From Empedobacter brevis NBRC 14943 = ATCC 43319 (GTDB lineage Bacteria > Bacteroidota > Bacteroidia > Flavobacteriales > Weeksellaceae): a stretch of 64,000 nucleotides of DNA. The translations under genes and the position numbers were made by a program. The notes beneath the pieces were generated by a model that saw only the letters and a list, made by a program, of their open reading frames with translations, was not told the DNA's origin and ran no database searches. The stretch is from NCBI RefSeq assembly GCF_000382425.1, contig NZ_KB908296.1, forward strand, positions 186,001 to 250,000. Reading direction: 5' to 3'. Below, one piece after another: positions 1-8,182 of the stretch. Numbering within the stretch: the first letter of the stretch is position 1; each line of letters begins with the position of its first letter.

Positions 1-1
1 T

Positions 2-9
2 TATATTTG
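2..9 (+). promoter_or_regulatory. Flavobacterial -7 element (TATATTTG)
   Basis: TATATTTG fits the Bacteroidota -7 consensus TAnnTTTG and lies about 50 nt before the first gene, so it probably starts transcription of the DUF6089-uppS-bamA block. The -33 element would lie outside the window. Confidence 0.45.
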
Positions 10-60
10 TTCGAATTTAAAAAGAAGAAAAAGCAAAAGCCGAAAAAATAACACAACATT

Positions 61-834
61 ATGATGAGATTATTTTTGTTCGTTTTTACATTGTGTTTGT
101 CGCAAATGATTTTTGCCCAAAGACACGAACTCGGAATTTTTGCTGGTGGGGCAAATGTGATAGGTGATGTTGGAAAAGCCAGCTATATCAATCCATTTCC
201 TACAAAAACTGAACCTGGAGGGAAAATTTTTCTGCCTATTTCGATTGGAGGGTTGTATCGTTTTAATATAAATCCACAAATGGGATTTAGAGCAAATATT
301 TCTTATTCGAAAGTAGGTGCAAGTGATCACCGTTCGAAAGAGCAATATAAATTAGACCGGAAAAAAAGTTTTCGAAACAATATAGTAGAAGGGTCAGTAA
401 TGTTTGAGTATAATTTCTTTAGCATAAATGATGATCAGGAAAAAGCTCAATCTCCTTATATTTTTATAGGTTTGGGTGCTTTCTCTGCCAAAGGAAAGGA
501 ATATGATTATGACGCAGACAATGATTTGATTATAGAAAAAACAAAATACAATACTGATTTGACGATTCCTTTTGGAGTTGGCTATAAAGTAAGATTCAAT
601 TACAATTGGATTTTATCTTTCGAAACAGGTGTTCGTTATGCAAATGTAGATTATCTTGATTATAACACAGGAAAGTTTTCTGATCGATTTAATGAGGCAA
701 TAGCAGACGGAACTTTATCAAAAAGTGAATTTGATAAAAGACAATTTGGAAATATGTCTAGTAAAGACTGGTATGTATTAACAGGAATCACCTTAACTTA
801 TAGTTTTGGTCGACCTGCATGTTATTGCGATTAA
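61..834 (+). CDS. DUF6089 family outer-membrane beta-barrel protein
   Basis: Predicted 257-residue secreted protein with a signal peptide ending near LSQMIFAQ (residue about 20), followed by alternating hydrophobic/polar stretches and an aromatic C-terminal half (YVLTGITLTYSFG) typical of an outer-membrane beta-barrel. In Bacteroidota a DUF6089 protein regularly precedes uppS and bamA, which is the order seen here: its stop is only 5 nt before the uppS start. Biochemical role is unknown; the neighbourhood suggests a part in envelope biogenesis. An in-frame ATG at 64 is an equally possible start. A -7 promoter element sits at 2-9. Confidence 0.8.
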   Translation: MMRLFLFVFTLCLSQMIFAQRHELGIFAGGANVIGDVGKASYINPFPTKTEPGGKIFLPISIGGLYRFNINPQMGFRANISYSKVGASDHRSKEQYKLDRKKSFRNNIVEGSVMFEYNFFSINDDQEKAQSPYIFIGLGAFSAKGKEYDYDADNDLIIEKTKYNTDLTIPFGVGYKVRFNYNWILSFETGVRYANVDYLDYNTGKFSDRFNEAIADGTLSKSEFDKRQFGNMSSKDWYVLTGITLTYSFGRPACYCD

Positions 835-839
835 AAAGA

Positions 840-1589
840 ATGGAAATTAGTTTAGTAGAACAAATAGATAAAAATAATATACCAAATCATGTAGCCATTA
901 TTATGGATGGTAATGGTAGATGGGCAAAGAAGAATGGTAAAGAAAGAACCTTTGGACACAAAAGTTCTTTGGGTGCTGTGAGATCTTCAATAGAAACTTG
1001 TCGCAAATTAGGTATACAACATCTTACACTTTACGCATTTTCAACTGAAAATTGGAACCGTCCAAAATTAGAAGTCAATGTTTTAATGACTTTGTTAAGT
1101 TCTGCAATAAAGGACGAAATAAATGAGTTACACAAAAATGGAATTCGTTTGAATGTCATTGGAGATCTATCAAAATTACCAAGAAAAGCATACAATGATT
1201 TGGAAAAAGCGATGGATAAAACAAAGGACAATACAAGTTGTGTTTTGACATTAGCATTAAGTTATGGCTCAAAAGAAGAGTTGTTACATGCAATGAAAAC
1301 GATTGCAAAAAAATACAAAGACGGTGAAATATCCGACGATGATTTTAATGAAGAATTAGTTCACCAAAACTTATATACACACGATTTACCAATGGTAGAT
1401 CTTATGATTAGAACAAGTGGCGAAACTCGAATTAGCAATTTCTTATTGTGGCAAATAGCCTATGCAGAATTGTATTTTACAGAAGTTTTGTGGCCTGATT
1501 TTAACGAAGAAGAATTTTATAAAGCAGTTTTAAATTATCAAAACCGAGAACGCAGATTTGGTAAAATAAGCGAGCAATTAAAGAACTAA
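840..1589 (+). CDS. uppS: Isoprenyl transferase (undecaprenyl diphosphate synthase)
   Basis: Cis-prenyltransferase that condenses isopentenyl diphosphate with farnesyl diphosphate to make the undecaprenyl carrier lipid for peptidoglycan and polysaccharide synthesis. The N-terminus has HVAIIMDGNGRWAKK with the catalytic Asp, followed by the conserved TLYAFSTENW, and the C-terminal half carries DLMIRTSGETRISNFLLWQ and WPDF. I start at 840 (MEISLVEQ, 249 residues) rather than at an upstream in-frame ATG at 819 that overlaps the preceding gene, because family members begin just before the catalytic segment. It is cotranscribed with bamA 20 nt downstream. Confidence 0.95.
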   Translation: MEISLVEQIDKNNIPNHVAIIMDGNGRWAKKNGKERTFGHKSSLGAVRSSIETCRKLGIQHLTLYAFSTENWNRPKLEVNVLMTLLSSAIKDEINELHKNGIRLNVIGDLSKLPRKAYNDLEKAMDKTKDNTSCVLTLALSYGSKEELLHAMKTIAKKYKDGEISDDDFNEELVHQNLYTHDLPMVDLMIRTSGETRISNFLLWQIAYAELYFTEVLWPDFNEEEFYKAVLNYQNRERRFGKISEQLKN

Positions 1590-1609
1590 TCGAACTGAAA
1601 TAGAGGATT

Positions 1610-4132
1610 ATGAAGAAAATTTTTTGGACAATGTGTATGCTAGGTGCTTACATGGCACAAGCGCAGATCGTAGACTCTACGAAAACCATTGATTCAACAC
1701 AACAAGATAATTTTGTCTTAGACTATACCAACGCAAAAACTTTCAAATTGAAAGATATTATTGTAACTGGAGATAGTAAATATTCTAAGAATCAAATTAT
1801 CCGTTATGCAGGTTTTGCTATTGGTGAAGAGATAGAATTACCAGGTACGAAAGTTAATAATGCTGTAAAAAAATTATGGAGATCTAATATTTTCTCTGAC
1901 ATCGATTTGTATGTAGATAAAATAGAAGGAGATCAGGTAACTTTAGAATTAGCTTTAGTTTCAGTTCCAAGTTTAGGAGAAATAAAGATTAACGGAGTGA
2001 AAAAATCTCAACGAGAAGATTTAATTAAACAAAATAAATTAAATCCAGGAGTTAAGATTACACAAAGTTTAATCAATACGACAAATAATAAGATCAAAGA
2101 TTATTATACAGGAAAGGGATATCCTAACACAATAATTAATGTCGATCGTCAACCAATTGTTGGGAAAGAAGATGAAGAAAACATTACATTGAATGTGAAT
2201 CGTGGCGAGCGTGTTAAAATCAAAAATATCGTTTTTGAAGGAAATGAAAATTTAACAGCTTCTCGTTTGCGTAAAAAAGGAATGAAAAATACCAAGCGTA
2301 AATCAATTAATATTTTCAAATCATCTAAAATGATTCCTGAAAAGTTTCAGGAAGATTTGAAAACCTTGGTTGAAGAGTATAAATCTGTCGGATTTAGAGA
2401 TGCGAAAGTTGATTCCTATGATATCGAAAAAGTTGATGATAAAAACTTATTGGTAAAAATTAAGGTTAACGAAGGAAAACCATATTTCTTAGGGGATGTA
2501 ACGTTCTCAGGAAACTCTATTTATACTTCTGAGCAATTGCAACGAATTTTTGGATATAAAACCGGAGATCGTTATGATGCTGTCGGAATCAATAAAAAGA
2601 TTTCGGGATCAGAAAAAGATGATGATATTTCAACGTTATACATGGACAGAGGGTATTTATTTGCACGCGCTATTCCTGTTGAAAAAAGTGTGAAAAATGA
2701 CACGATTGACCTGGAAATCAAAATTTTTGAAGGAACTCAAGCAACGCTTAATAAAGTAACAATTAACGGAAATACAGAGGCACACGATCATATTTTATAC
2801 CGTGAGTTGAGAACAAAACCGGGAGATTTATTTTCTAAATCGGATATCAAGCGTACCATGATGGAGTTGGCTTCTTTAGGATACTTAGAGCCAACGCAAA
2901 TTGTTCCGGATATTCAGCCAAATCAAGATAATAATACAGTAGATGTAGAATGGAAAGTAGCTCCAAAATCTTCTTCTCAAGTAGAATTACAAGGGGGATA
3001 TGGTGCAGGTACTTTTATTGGAACTTTAGGATTGACATTTGGAAATTTCTCTATTAAGAACTTGTTTAATAGAAAAGCATGGAAACCTGTTCCTATGGGA
3101 GATGGACAACAATTTTCTTTAAGAGCACAAGCTGGTAATGGATATAAAAACTATAGTTTATCGTTTGTAGAACCTTGGATTGGAGGAAAACGTCCTACCG
3201 CTCTGTCTACATCAGTTTATTACTCGCAATATAATTATAGAGATAGCTACGGACAGAAAGCAAACTTAGATATTTTGGGAGCTTCAGTTGGTTTGACTAA
3301 ATTATTAACTTGGCCGGATGATTACTTTAGATTATCTAATTCTGTGTCATACCAGTTATATAATTTTGATAATTACAACATGTCTGTTGGTAATTTGCAA
3401 TATGAGAATGGTTCGTCGAATAACTTAAATTATACATTAGGTTTGACACGTAATTCTGCTGGGCCAGATCCAATTTTCCCACAATCAGGATCAGAAATTA
3501 GTTTATCATTTACAACAACAGTTCCTTATTCTTTATTCAAAGAAAAAGATTACAATAATATGTCTGATGTAGAAAAATTCAAATGGTTAGAATACTATAA
3601 ATTCAAAGCCAAAGCATATTTCTATAAAGAATTAGCAGGAAAACTTGTTTTAAAAGCCGGTGGAGAATTTGGAGTATTAGGTACATACAACAGAAAAATT
3701 GGAACAATTCCTTTCGAACGTTTTTATTTAGGAGGTACAGGACTTAACCAAAACCGTTTTGATGGACGTGAGATAATTTCATTAAGAGGTTATGAAGATG
3801 CCACAAATTCCGGAGGACAAACAGGAGATATTACACCAGAAGGAGGGGGAACGATTTACAATAAATATTCGCTGGAATTACGTTACCCAATTACAATGAG
3901 TCAAACAGCTAAAATTTATGCTTTAACTTTTGCTGAAGGAGGTAATGTTTGGAACAATACAAGTGAATTTAAACCGTTTGAATTAAAACGTTCTGCAGGA
4001 GCAGGAGTACGTATTTACATGCCGGCATTCGGTTTATTAGGATTTGATTTTGGATATGGATTTGATAAAGGATTTGGACAAACAGAACGCTCTGGATGGC
4101 AAACACACTTTATTATCGGTCAACAATTCTAA
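1610..4132 (+). CDS. bamA: Outer-membrane protein assembly factor BamA
   Basis: Central Omp85-family component of the beta-barrel assembly machine in the outer membrane. An 840-residue protein with a signal peptide ending AQAQ, a series of POTRA repeats (roughly residues 45-440; segments such as IVTGDSKYSKNQI, IKINGVKKSQREDL, IVFEGNENLTASRLR, VTFSGNSIYTSEQL, VTINGNTEAHDHIL) and a C-terminal 16-strand barrel containing the insertion-like SLRGYEDATN motif of the Omp85 family and ending in an aromatic residue. Length fits the family. It lies between uppS and two Skp chaperone genes, a typical Bacteroidota arrangement. Confidence 0.95.
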   Translation: MKKIFWTMCMLGAYMAQAQIVDSTKTIDSTQQDNFVLDYTNAKTFKLKDIIVTGDSKYSKNQIIRYAGFAIGEEIELPGTKVNNAVKKLWRSNIFSDIDLYVDKIEGDQVTLELALVSVPSLGEIKINGVKKSQREDLIKQNKLNPGVKITQSLINTTNNKIKDYYTGKGYPNTIINVDRQPIVGKEDEENITLNVNRGERVKIKNIVFEGNENLTASRLRKKGMKNTKRKSINIFKSSKMIPEKFQEDLKTLVEEYKSVGFRDAKVDSYDIEKVDDKNLLVKIKVNEGKPYFLGDVTFSGNSIYTSEQLQRIFGYKTGDRYDAVGINKKISGSEKDDDISTLYMDRGYLFARAIPVEKSVKNDTIDLEIKIFEGTQATLNKVTINGNTEAHDHILYRELRTKPGDLFSKSDIKRTMMELASLGYLEPTQIVPDIQPNQDNNTVDVEWKVAPKSSSQVELQGGYGAGTFIGTLGLTFGNFSIKNLFNRKAWKPVPMGDGQQFSLRAQAGNGYKNYSLSFVEPWIGGKRPTALSTSVYYSQYNYRDSYGQKANLDILGASVGLTKLLTWPDDYFRLSNSVSYQLYNFDNYNMSVGNLQYENGSSNNLNYTLGLTRNSAGPDPIFPQSGSEISLSFTTTVPYSLFKEKDYNNMSDVEKFKWLEYYKFKAKAYFYKELAGKLVLKAGGEFGVLGTYNRKIGTIPFERFYLGGTGLNQNRFDGREIISLRGYEDATNSGGQTGDITPEGGGTIYNKYSLELRYPITMSQTAKIYALTFAEGGNVWNNTSEFKPFELKRSAGAGVRIYMPAFGLLGFDFGYGFDKGFGQTERSGWQTHFIIGQQF

Positions 4133-4141
4133 TAAATTATG

Positions 4142-4149
4142 TAAATTTG
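4142..4149 (+). promoter_or_regulatory. Possible -7 element (TAAATTTG) before skp
   Basis: TAAATTTG matches the TAnnTTTG consensus in the 61-nt gap between bamA and the first Skp gene and may allow the chaperone genes to be transcribed separately. No clear -33 element is seen, because the upstream sequence is bamA coding. Confidence 0.3.
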
Positions 4150-4193
4150 TAGAACACGTTTTGGCATAGTTTTAGAATTAATACACTCAGAAT

Positions 4194-4769
4194 ATGAAAA
4201 AATGGATTAGCTTTATAGCGCTATTCTTGGGACTAGCAAGTTTCACTTTTGCACAACGGTTTTGTTATGTGGACTCTCAATATATTTTAGAGAATTTACC
4301 AGAATATACATCATCTCAAAGCAAATTAAAATCTCAAACTGACTCTTGGCAGAAAGAAATAGAGCAGAAACAAGAAAATTTAGCTAAATTACAAGCCGAA
4401 TTTGAAGCCGAAAAGATTTTATTAACTGCTGAACAGGTTAAAGAACAAGAGAAAAAGCTTGCAGAAGAGATTACTGCCGTAAGAGTCTTACAAGATAAAC
4501 GTTATGGTCCGAATGGCGATTTAGTGAATCTGAGAAGATCGATGGTCAAACCTTTACAGGATCAAATTTATAATGCAACAAAAGAAGTTGCCGATAAACG
4601 TGGATATAGTTTTGTTTTTGACAAAGGAAGCGATTTAATTATGATATATACTGATCCTAAATTTGACATAAGCAGAGAGGTTTTACATACACTAAGACCA
4701 GATTTGAAACCAAATAATTCAAATTCTAAAACAAAGAATAAGAACACAAATAATACAACAAGAAAATAA
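4194..4769 (+). CDS. OmpH/Skp family periplasmic chaperone (copy 1)
   Basis: 191-residue protein: signal peptide (cleavage after SFTFAQ), then RFCYVDSQYILENLPEY, the conserved N-terminal strand of OmpH/Skp proteins, and a long charged coiled coil (about residues 45-105, rich in K/E/Q). Skp-type proteins hold unfolded outer-membrane proteins in the periplasm and deliver them to BamA, which is encoded just upstream. The tail is Asn/Thr/Lys-rich and low-complexity (residues about 172-191), absent from the second copy. 24 nt separate it from copy 2. Confidence 0.88.
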   Translation: MKKWISFIALFLGLASFTFAQRFCYVDSQYILENLPEYTSSQSKLKSQTDSWQKEIEQKQENLAKLQAEFEAEKILLTAEQVKEQEKKLAEEITAVRVLQDKRYGPNGDLVNLRRSMVKPLQDQIYNATKEVADKRGYSFVFDKGSDLIMIYTDPKFDISREVLHTLRPDLKPNNSNSKTKNKNTNNTTRK

Positions 4770-4793
4770 ATTTTAAAACAAATTAGACTAGAA

Positions 4794-5309
4794 ATGAAAC
4801 AAATTAGATTGATAGCAGTATTTACAATGATGGTTTTCGGAAGCGTTTTATCTTTCGCTCAAGAAATTGCACATATTGATACGCAAGCAGTTATTGAAGC
4901 AATGCCAGCATACAAAAAAGCAGAGGCTGATTTAGAAGCTTTAGGGAAAAAACACCAAGAAAAAATTTCTAAATTACAAGCAGATTATAAAACTTTTATG
5001 GAAACTGCACAGAAAGATTTAGCTGGTAAATCTCAAGAAGAGCAACAAAAATTAATTGCGGCGAATAAATACCAGGAAAAAGAGCAAGAAATGCAAAAAG
5101 CATACGAAACAGTAGCTAAAGCAGCTCAAGAGGAAATGCAAGCAAAAGAAAAAGCTTTAATGGACCCAATCGAGAAAAGAGTAATGGATGCAATTAATGC
5201 TGCTGCTGCAAAAAAAGGAGTTAAATATGTTTTACCTGCTGGTGTATTGGTTTACAAAGCCGGAGGGTACGATTTATTAAACGATGTTAAAAAAGAATTA
5301 GGATTATAA
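4794..5309 (+). CDS. OmpH/Skp family periplasmic chaperone (copy 2)
   Basis: 171-residue paralogue of the upstream gene with a signal peptide (ending SFAQ), the strand EIAHIDTQAVIEAMPAYKKA, and a central Lys/Gln/Glu/Ala coiled coil (about residues 45-120), ending in the family's C-terminal DLLNDVKKELGL-like helix. Predicted periplasmic holdase for outer-membrane protein precursors. Together with copy 1 and bamA it forms an outer-membrane biogenesis operon that closes with a strong terminator at 5334-5358. Confidence 0.88.
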   Translation: MKQIRLIAVFTMMVFGSVLSFAQEIAHIDTQAVIEAMPAYKKAEADLEALGKKHQEKISKLQADYKTFMETAQKDLAGKSQEEQQKLIAANKYQEKEQEMQKAYETVAKAAQEEMQAKEKALMDPIEKRVMDAINAAAAKKGVKYVLPAGVLVYKAGGYDLLNDVKKELGL

Positions 5310-5333
5310 TTTTTTGAATTATTAATATCTTCA

Positions 5334-5358
5334 AGCCACTAGTTTAGTGGCTTTTTTT
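5334..5358 (+). terminator. Rho-independent terminator after skp genes
   Basis: 8-bp perfect stem AGCCACTA/TAGTGGCT with a 3-nt loop followed by seven Ts. It separates the envelope operon from rfbD, whose ATG is only 4 nt further on. Confidence 0.85.
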
Positions 5359-5362
5359 ATAT

Positions 5363-6217
5363 ATGAAAAGAATCTTAGTTACCGGGGCTAACGGACAGTT
5401 AGGCCAGTCAATCTTAGAACAATCTAAAAATTACAAAGAAATAGAATGTTTTTTTGTGACTCGAAATGAATTAGATCTTACAAATGAAGATTTGGTTAAG
5501 CATTATTTTGAAGATAAATCGTTTGATTTTGTCGTGAATTGTTCTGCTTATACTGCTGTTGATAAAGCTGAAGATGATCAAGAAAATGCATATTTAGTGA
5601 ATGCGAAAGCGGTAGAGTATTTAGCAAAAATTGCAAAAGAAAAAAATAGTCAATTTATTCATATTTCAACTGATTATGTTTTTGATGGAACAGAACCTAT
5701 GCCTCGTACAGAATCTGATCAAACAAATCCAATTGGTGTGTATGGAGAGACAAAACTGAAGGGAGAAAATTTAGCTTTAGAAAATAATCCAAATACAATC
5801 ATTATTCGTACCGCTTGGGTATATTCCAGATTTGGAAATAACTTTGTTAAAACGATGCTAAGGTTATTTAAAGAGAAAGAATCTATTTCTGTTGTTGCAG
5901 ATCAAATTGGTTCTCCCACGAATGCATTAGATTTAGCAAAAGCTATTTTGGATATTACTTCGGTAGATAAGCCGGCGTACGGAATTTTTAATTATTCAAA
6001 TGAAGGAGAATGTTCCTGGTTTCAATTTGCTCAAAAGATTAAAGAATTGTCCGGAGCAACGACAGAAATCCATTCGGTTCCGACATCTGCTTATCCTACA
6101 AAAGCAAAACGCCCGGCCTATAGTTTATTGGATAAATCTAAAATAAAAGAAGTTTTTCAAGTCGAAGTTCCAAATTGGGAAGATAGTTTAAAAGAAGAAT
6201 TAAAATATTTAGTTTGA
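5363..6217 (+). CDS. rfbD: dTDP-4-dehydrorhamnose reductase
   Basis: 284-residue short-chain dehydrogenase (extended SDR, RmlD family) catalysing the NADPH-dependent last step of dTDP-L-rhamnose synthesis for surface polysaccharides. Visible motifs: N-terminal nucleotide-binding ILVTGANGQLGQS, the NCSAYTAVDKAE segment, HISTDYVFDG, the catalytic YGETK (Tyr/Lys), and the C-terminal AKRPAYSLLDKSK substrate region typical of RmlD. No rfbA/B/C neighbours are present, so it is a stand-alone copy. A terminator lies just upstream and a bidirectional one downstream; I see no clear promoter in the 4 nt between, so read-through or a promoter overlapping the terminator is likely. Confidence 0.9.
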   Translation: MKRILVTGANGQLGQSILEQSKNYKEIECFFVTRNELDLTNEDLVKHYFEDKSFDFVVNCSAYTAVDKAEDDQENAYLVNAKAVEYLAKIAKEKNSQFIHISTDYVFDGTEPMPRTESDQTNPIGVYGETKLKGENLALENNPNTIIIRTAWVYSRFGNNFVKTMLRLFKEKESISVVADQIGSPTNALDLAKAILDITSVDKPAYGIFNYSNEGECSWFQFAQKIKELSGATTEIHSVPTSAYPTKAKRPAYSLLDKSKIKEVFQVEVPNWEDSLKEELKYLV

Positions 6218-6231
6218 AAACTGTTAGAAAT

Positions 6232-6263
6232 AAAAAAGCTCGAGAAATTTTCTCGAGCTTTTT
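6232..6263. terminator. Bidirectional terminator between rfbD and serS
   Basis: 13-bp perfect stem AAAAAGCTCGAGA/TCTCGAGCTTTTT around a 5-nt loop, with A-run on the left and T-run on the right, placed between convergent genes. The core AGCTCGAGA stem recurs at 29410-29436. Confidence 0.85.
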
Positions 6264-6278
6264 CTATCTGAATTTTAA

Positions 6279-7547
6279 TTAATCTAAAACTTCAAAACGT
6301 GTATAAGGTTGTAAAGCTTTCGGAATTCTAACTGTTCCATCAGCTAGCTGATGATTTTCTAAAATAGAAGCTAAAATACGAGGTAAAGCCAAAGCAGAAC
6401 CGTTCAAACTATGAGCCAATTGTGTCCCATTTTCATCTTTGTAACGTAATTTTAAACGATTTGCTTGAAAAGTTTCAACATTCGAGACTGAAGAAACTTC
6501 TAACCATTTTTCCTGAGCTTCAGAGAAAACCTCAAAATCATATGTAATGGCAGCTGTAAATCCAGTATCACCACCACATAATCTTAAGATACGGTAAGGT
6601 AATTCTAATTCTTCTAGTAAAACTTTTACATGCTCTACCATTGCATCTAATGCTGCATATGAATTTTCAGGCTTTTCAATTCGTACTAACTCTACTTTTT
6701 CAAATTGATGTAAACGATTTAAACCACGAACATCCTTTCCGTAAGAACCGGCTTCACGACGAAAACATGGTGAATAAGCAGTATGGGCGATAGGCAAATC
6801 TTCAGCTTTCAGCACAACATCTCTGTATATATTCATGACAGGAACTTCAGAAGTCGGAATTAAGTAGAACTTGTCTTCATTTATATAATACATTTGTCCT
6901 TCTTTGTCGGGTAACTGTCCGGTTCCATAACCAGAAGCTTCGTTTACAACAAACGGAGGTACGATTTCTGTGTAACCTGCATCCGCATTTTTATCTAAGA
7001 AATACTGAATCAAAGCGCGTTGCAAGCGAGCACCTTTTCCTTTGTAAACAGGGAAACCTGCACCGGTAATTTTAACACCCAATTCGAAATCGATGATATC
7101 AAATTTCTTTGCAATTTCCCAATGAGGTAAATTGTTCGGTTTTGCGGTTGCAACTCCATGTTCAAAAACAATTTCATTGTCATCAGCATCTTTACCGGCT
7201 TTAACAAGTTCATTCGGGATATTTGGAATTTGATATAAAATCTCTTTAACGGAGTTCTCGTAAGAAGATAATAAATCTTGTAATTCTTTCGATTGTGTTT
7301 TTAAATCGACAGTTTTGTTTTTTAATTCATTAGCCTCTTCCGATCTACCATCTTTAAACAAATTACCAATTTCTTTTGCTAACTTGTTGGATTCAGCTAA
7401 TATATTATCCAATTCAAACTGAGTTTTACGACGAAGTTCATCCACATTTAAAACTTCATCCACAAGATCCAATTGTTTGAAGTTACGTTTTTTAAGTCCT
7501 TCAATTACACGATCTTTGTTTTCTTGAATGTAAGAAACTACTAGCAT
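6279..7547 (-). CDS. serS: Seryl-tRNA synthetase
   Basis: 422-residue class II aminoacyl-tRNA synthetase charging tRNA-Ser in the cytoplasm. The N-terminal long antiparallel coiled coil (about residues 30-105, charged) binds the tRNA long arm. Class II motifs are visible: motif 2 region with FRREAGSYGKDVRGLNRLHQFEKVE and motif 3 with NGSALALPRILASILENHQ; TSEVP lies in the serine-binding region. Length is normal. A TACATTTG element at 7568-7575 on the same strand is a plausible promoter. Confidence 0.96.
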   Translation of the reverse strand: MLVVSYIQENKDRVIEGLKKRNFKQLDLVDEVLNVDELRRKTQFELDNILAESNKLAKEIGNLFKDGRSEEANELKNKTVDLKTQSKELQDLLSSYENSVKEILYQIPNIPNELVKAGKDADDNEIVFEHGVATAKPNNLPHWEIAKKFDIIDFELGVKITGAGFPVYKGKGARLQRALIQYFLDKNADAGYTEIVPPFVVNEASGYGTGQLPDKEGQMYYINEDKFYLIPTSEVPVMNIYRDVVLKAEDLPIAHTAYSPCFRREAGSYGKDVRGLNRLHQFEKVELVRIEKPENSYAALDAMVEHVKVLLEELELPYRILRLCGGDTGFTAAITYDFEVFSEAQEKWLEVSSVSNVETFQANRLKLRYKDENGTQLAHSLNGSALALPRILASILENHQLADGTVRIPKALQPYTRFEVLD

Positions 7548-7880
7548 ACTTTTTATTTAAGTTTATACAAATGTATAAATAATTAACTTTTCTGAATAAA
7601 GTTTAAATCATTTACAATTAAAAATAGAACAATTTTGAATATTTTGTTAATTTGACAGACCTAAATTGATAAAAATTAAAATTAATTTATTTTACAAAAC
7701 GAATTATATATTTGTAAAATATTTTTTAATTATTTGATTATCAGTATTATTGTTTTTAATATTTAAGAATTATTTAATACAATTATATTACATTGATTTT
7801 ACATGACAAACTTCAGTTTCCGAAATAAATTTGTCAAAGAAAATTAATCGAAAATTATTAATAATTAAAACAATAAAACA
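7548..7880. other. AT-rich intergenic region between serS and small lipoprotein
   Basis: 333 bases, divergent. On the minus strand TACATTTG (7575-7568) is a candidate -7 element for serS. On the plus strand TATATTTG (7707-7714) and TAAATTTG (7826-7833) are candidate -7 elements for the lipoprotein gene, the latter about 47 nt before its ATG. No -33 element with correct spacing and no reading frame are seen. Confidence 0.5.
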
Positions 7881-8126
7881 ATGAAAAAATTTTTCGCAGT
7901 AGTTGCAGTAGCAGCTTTATCATTAGGAGCAGTATCTTGTGGAGAGAAAAAAGCAGAAGAAGCAGTAGAGAATACAGTAGATTCAGCTAACGCAGTAGTA
8001 GATTCAGCTAATACAGTAGTAGATTCAGCTAACGCAGTAGTAGATTCAGCTAAAGCTACAGTTGATTCTTTAAAAGCAGAAGCTCCAGCAGCTACAACTC
8101 CAGCTACTGAAGCTCCAGCAAAATAA
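7881..8126 (+). CDS. Small repeat-containing lipoprotein (paralogue of the 56.3-kb gene)
   Basis: 81-residue predicted lipoprotein. A lipoprotein signal peptide ends in LGAVSC (lipobox, Cys at residue 20), followed by an acidic linker and a heptad-like repeat VDSANAV / VDSANTV / VDSANAV / VDSAKAT in about residues 33-62, then an Ala/Pro/Thr tail. The first 23 codons are identical, base for base, to the gene at 56301-56519, but the remainder differs. Function unknown; the heptad pattern and lipid anchor resemble small structural lipoproteins. A strong terminator follows at 8152-8182, indicating a one-gene transcript. Confidence 0.75.
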   Translation: MKKFFAVVAVAALSLGAVSCGEKKAEEAVENTVDSANAVVDSANTVVDSANAVVDSAKATVDSLKAEAPAATTPATEAPAK

Positions 8127-8151
8127 TTGAAAGAAAATTCAATCATATAAT

Positions 8152-8182
8152 AAAAACCACTCATTAGATGAGTGGTTTTTTT
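8152..8182. terminator. Terminator after small lipoprotein, reaching the holB stop
   Basis: 12-bp perfect stem AAAAACCACTCA/TGAGTGGTTTTT with a 5-nt loop and a T-tract. The T-tract overlaps the stop codon of the convergent gene (8181-8183), so it can serve both strands. Confidence 0.85.

Noticed and set aside
4161-4178. Sigma-54-like sequence TTGGCATAGTTTTTAGAA between bamA and skp
   Set aside because: The GG at -24 is present but the invariant GC at -12 is AG, so it does not meet the sigma-54 rule; a TAnnTTTG element nearby is a simpler promoter.
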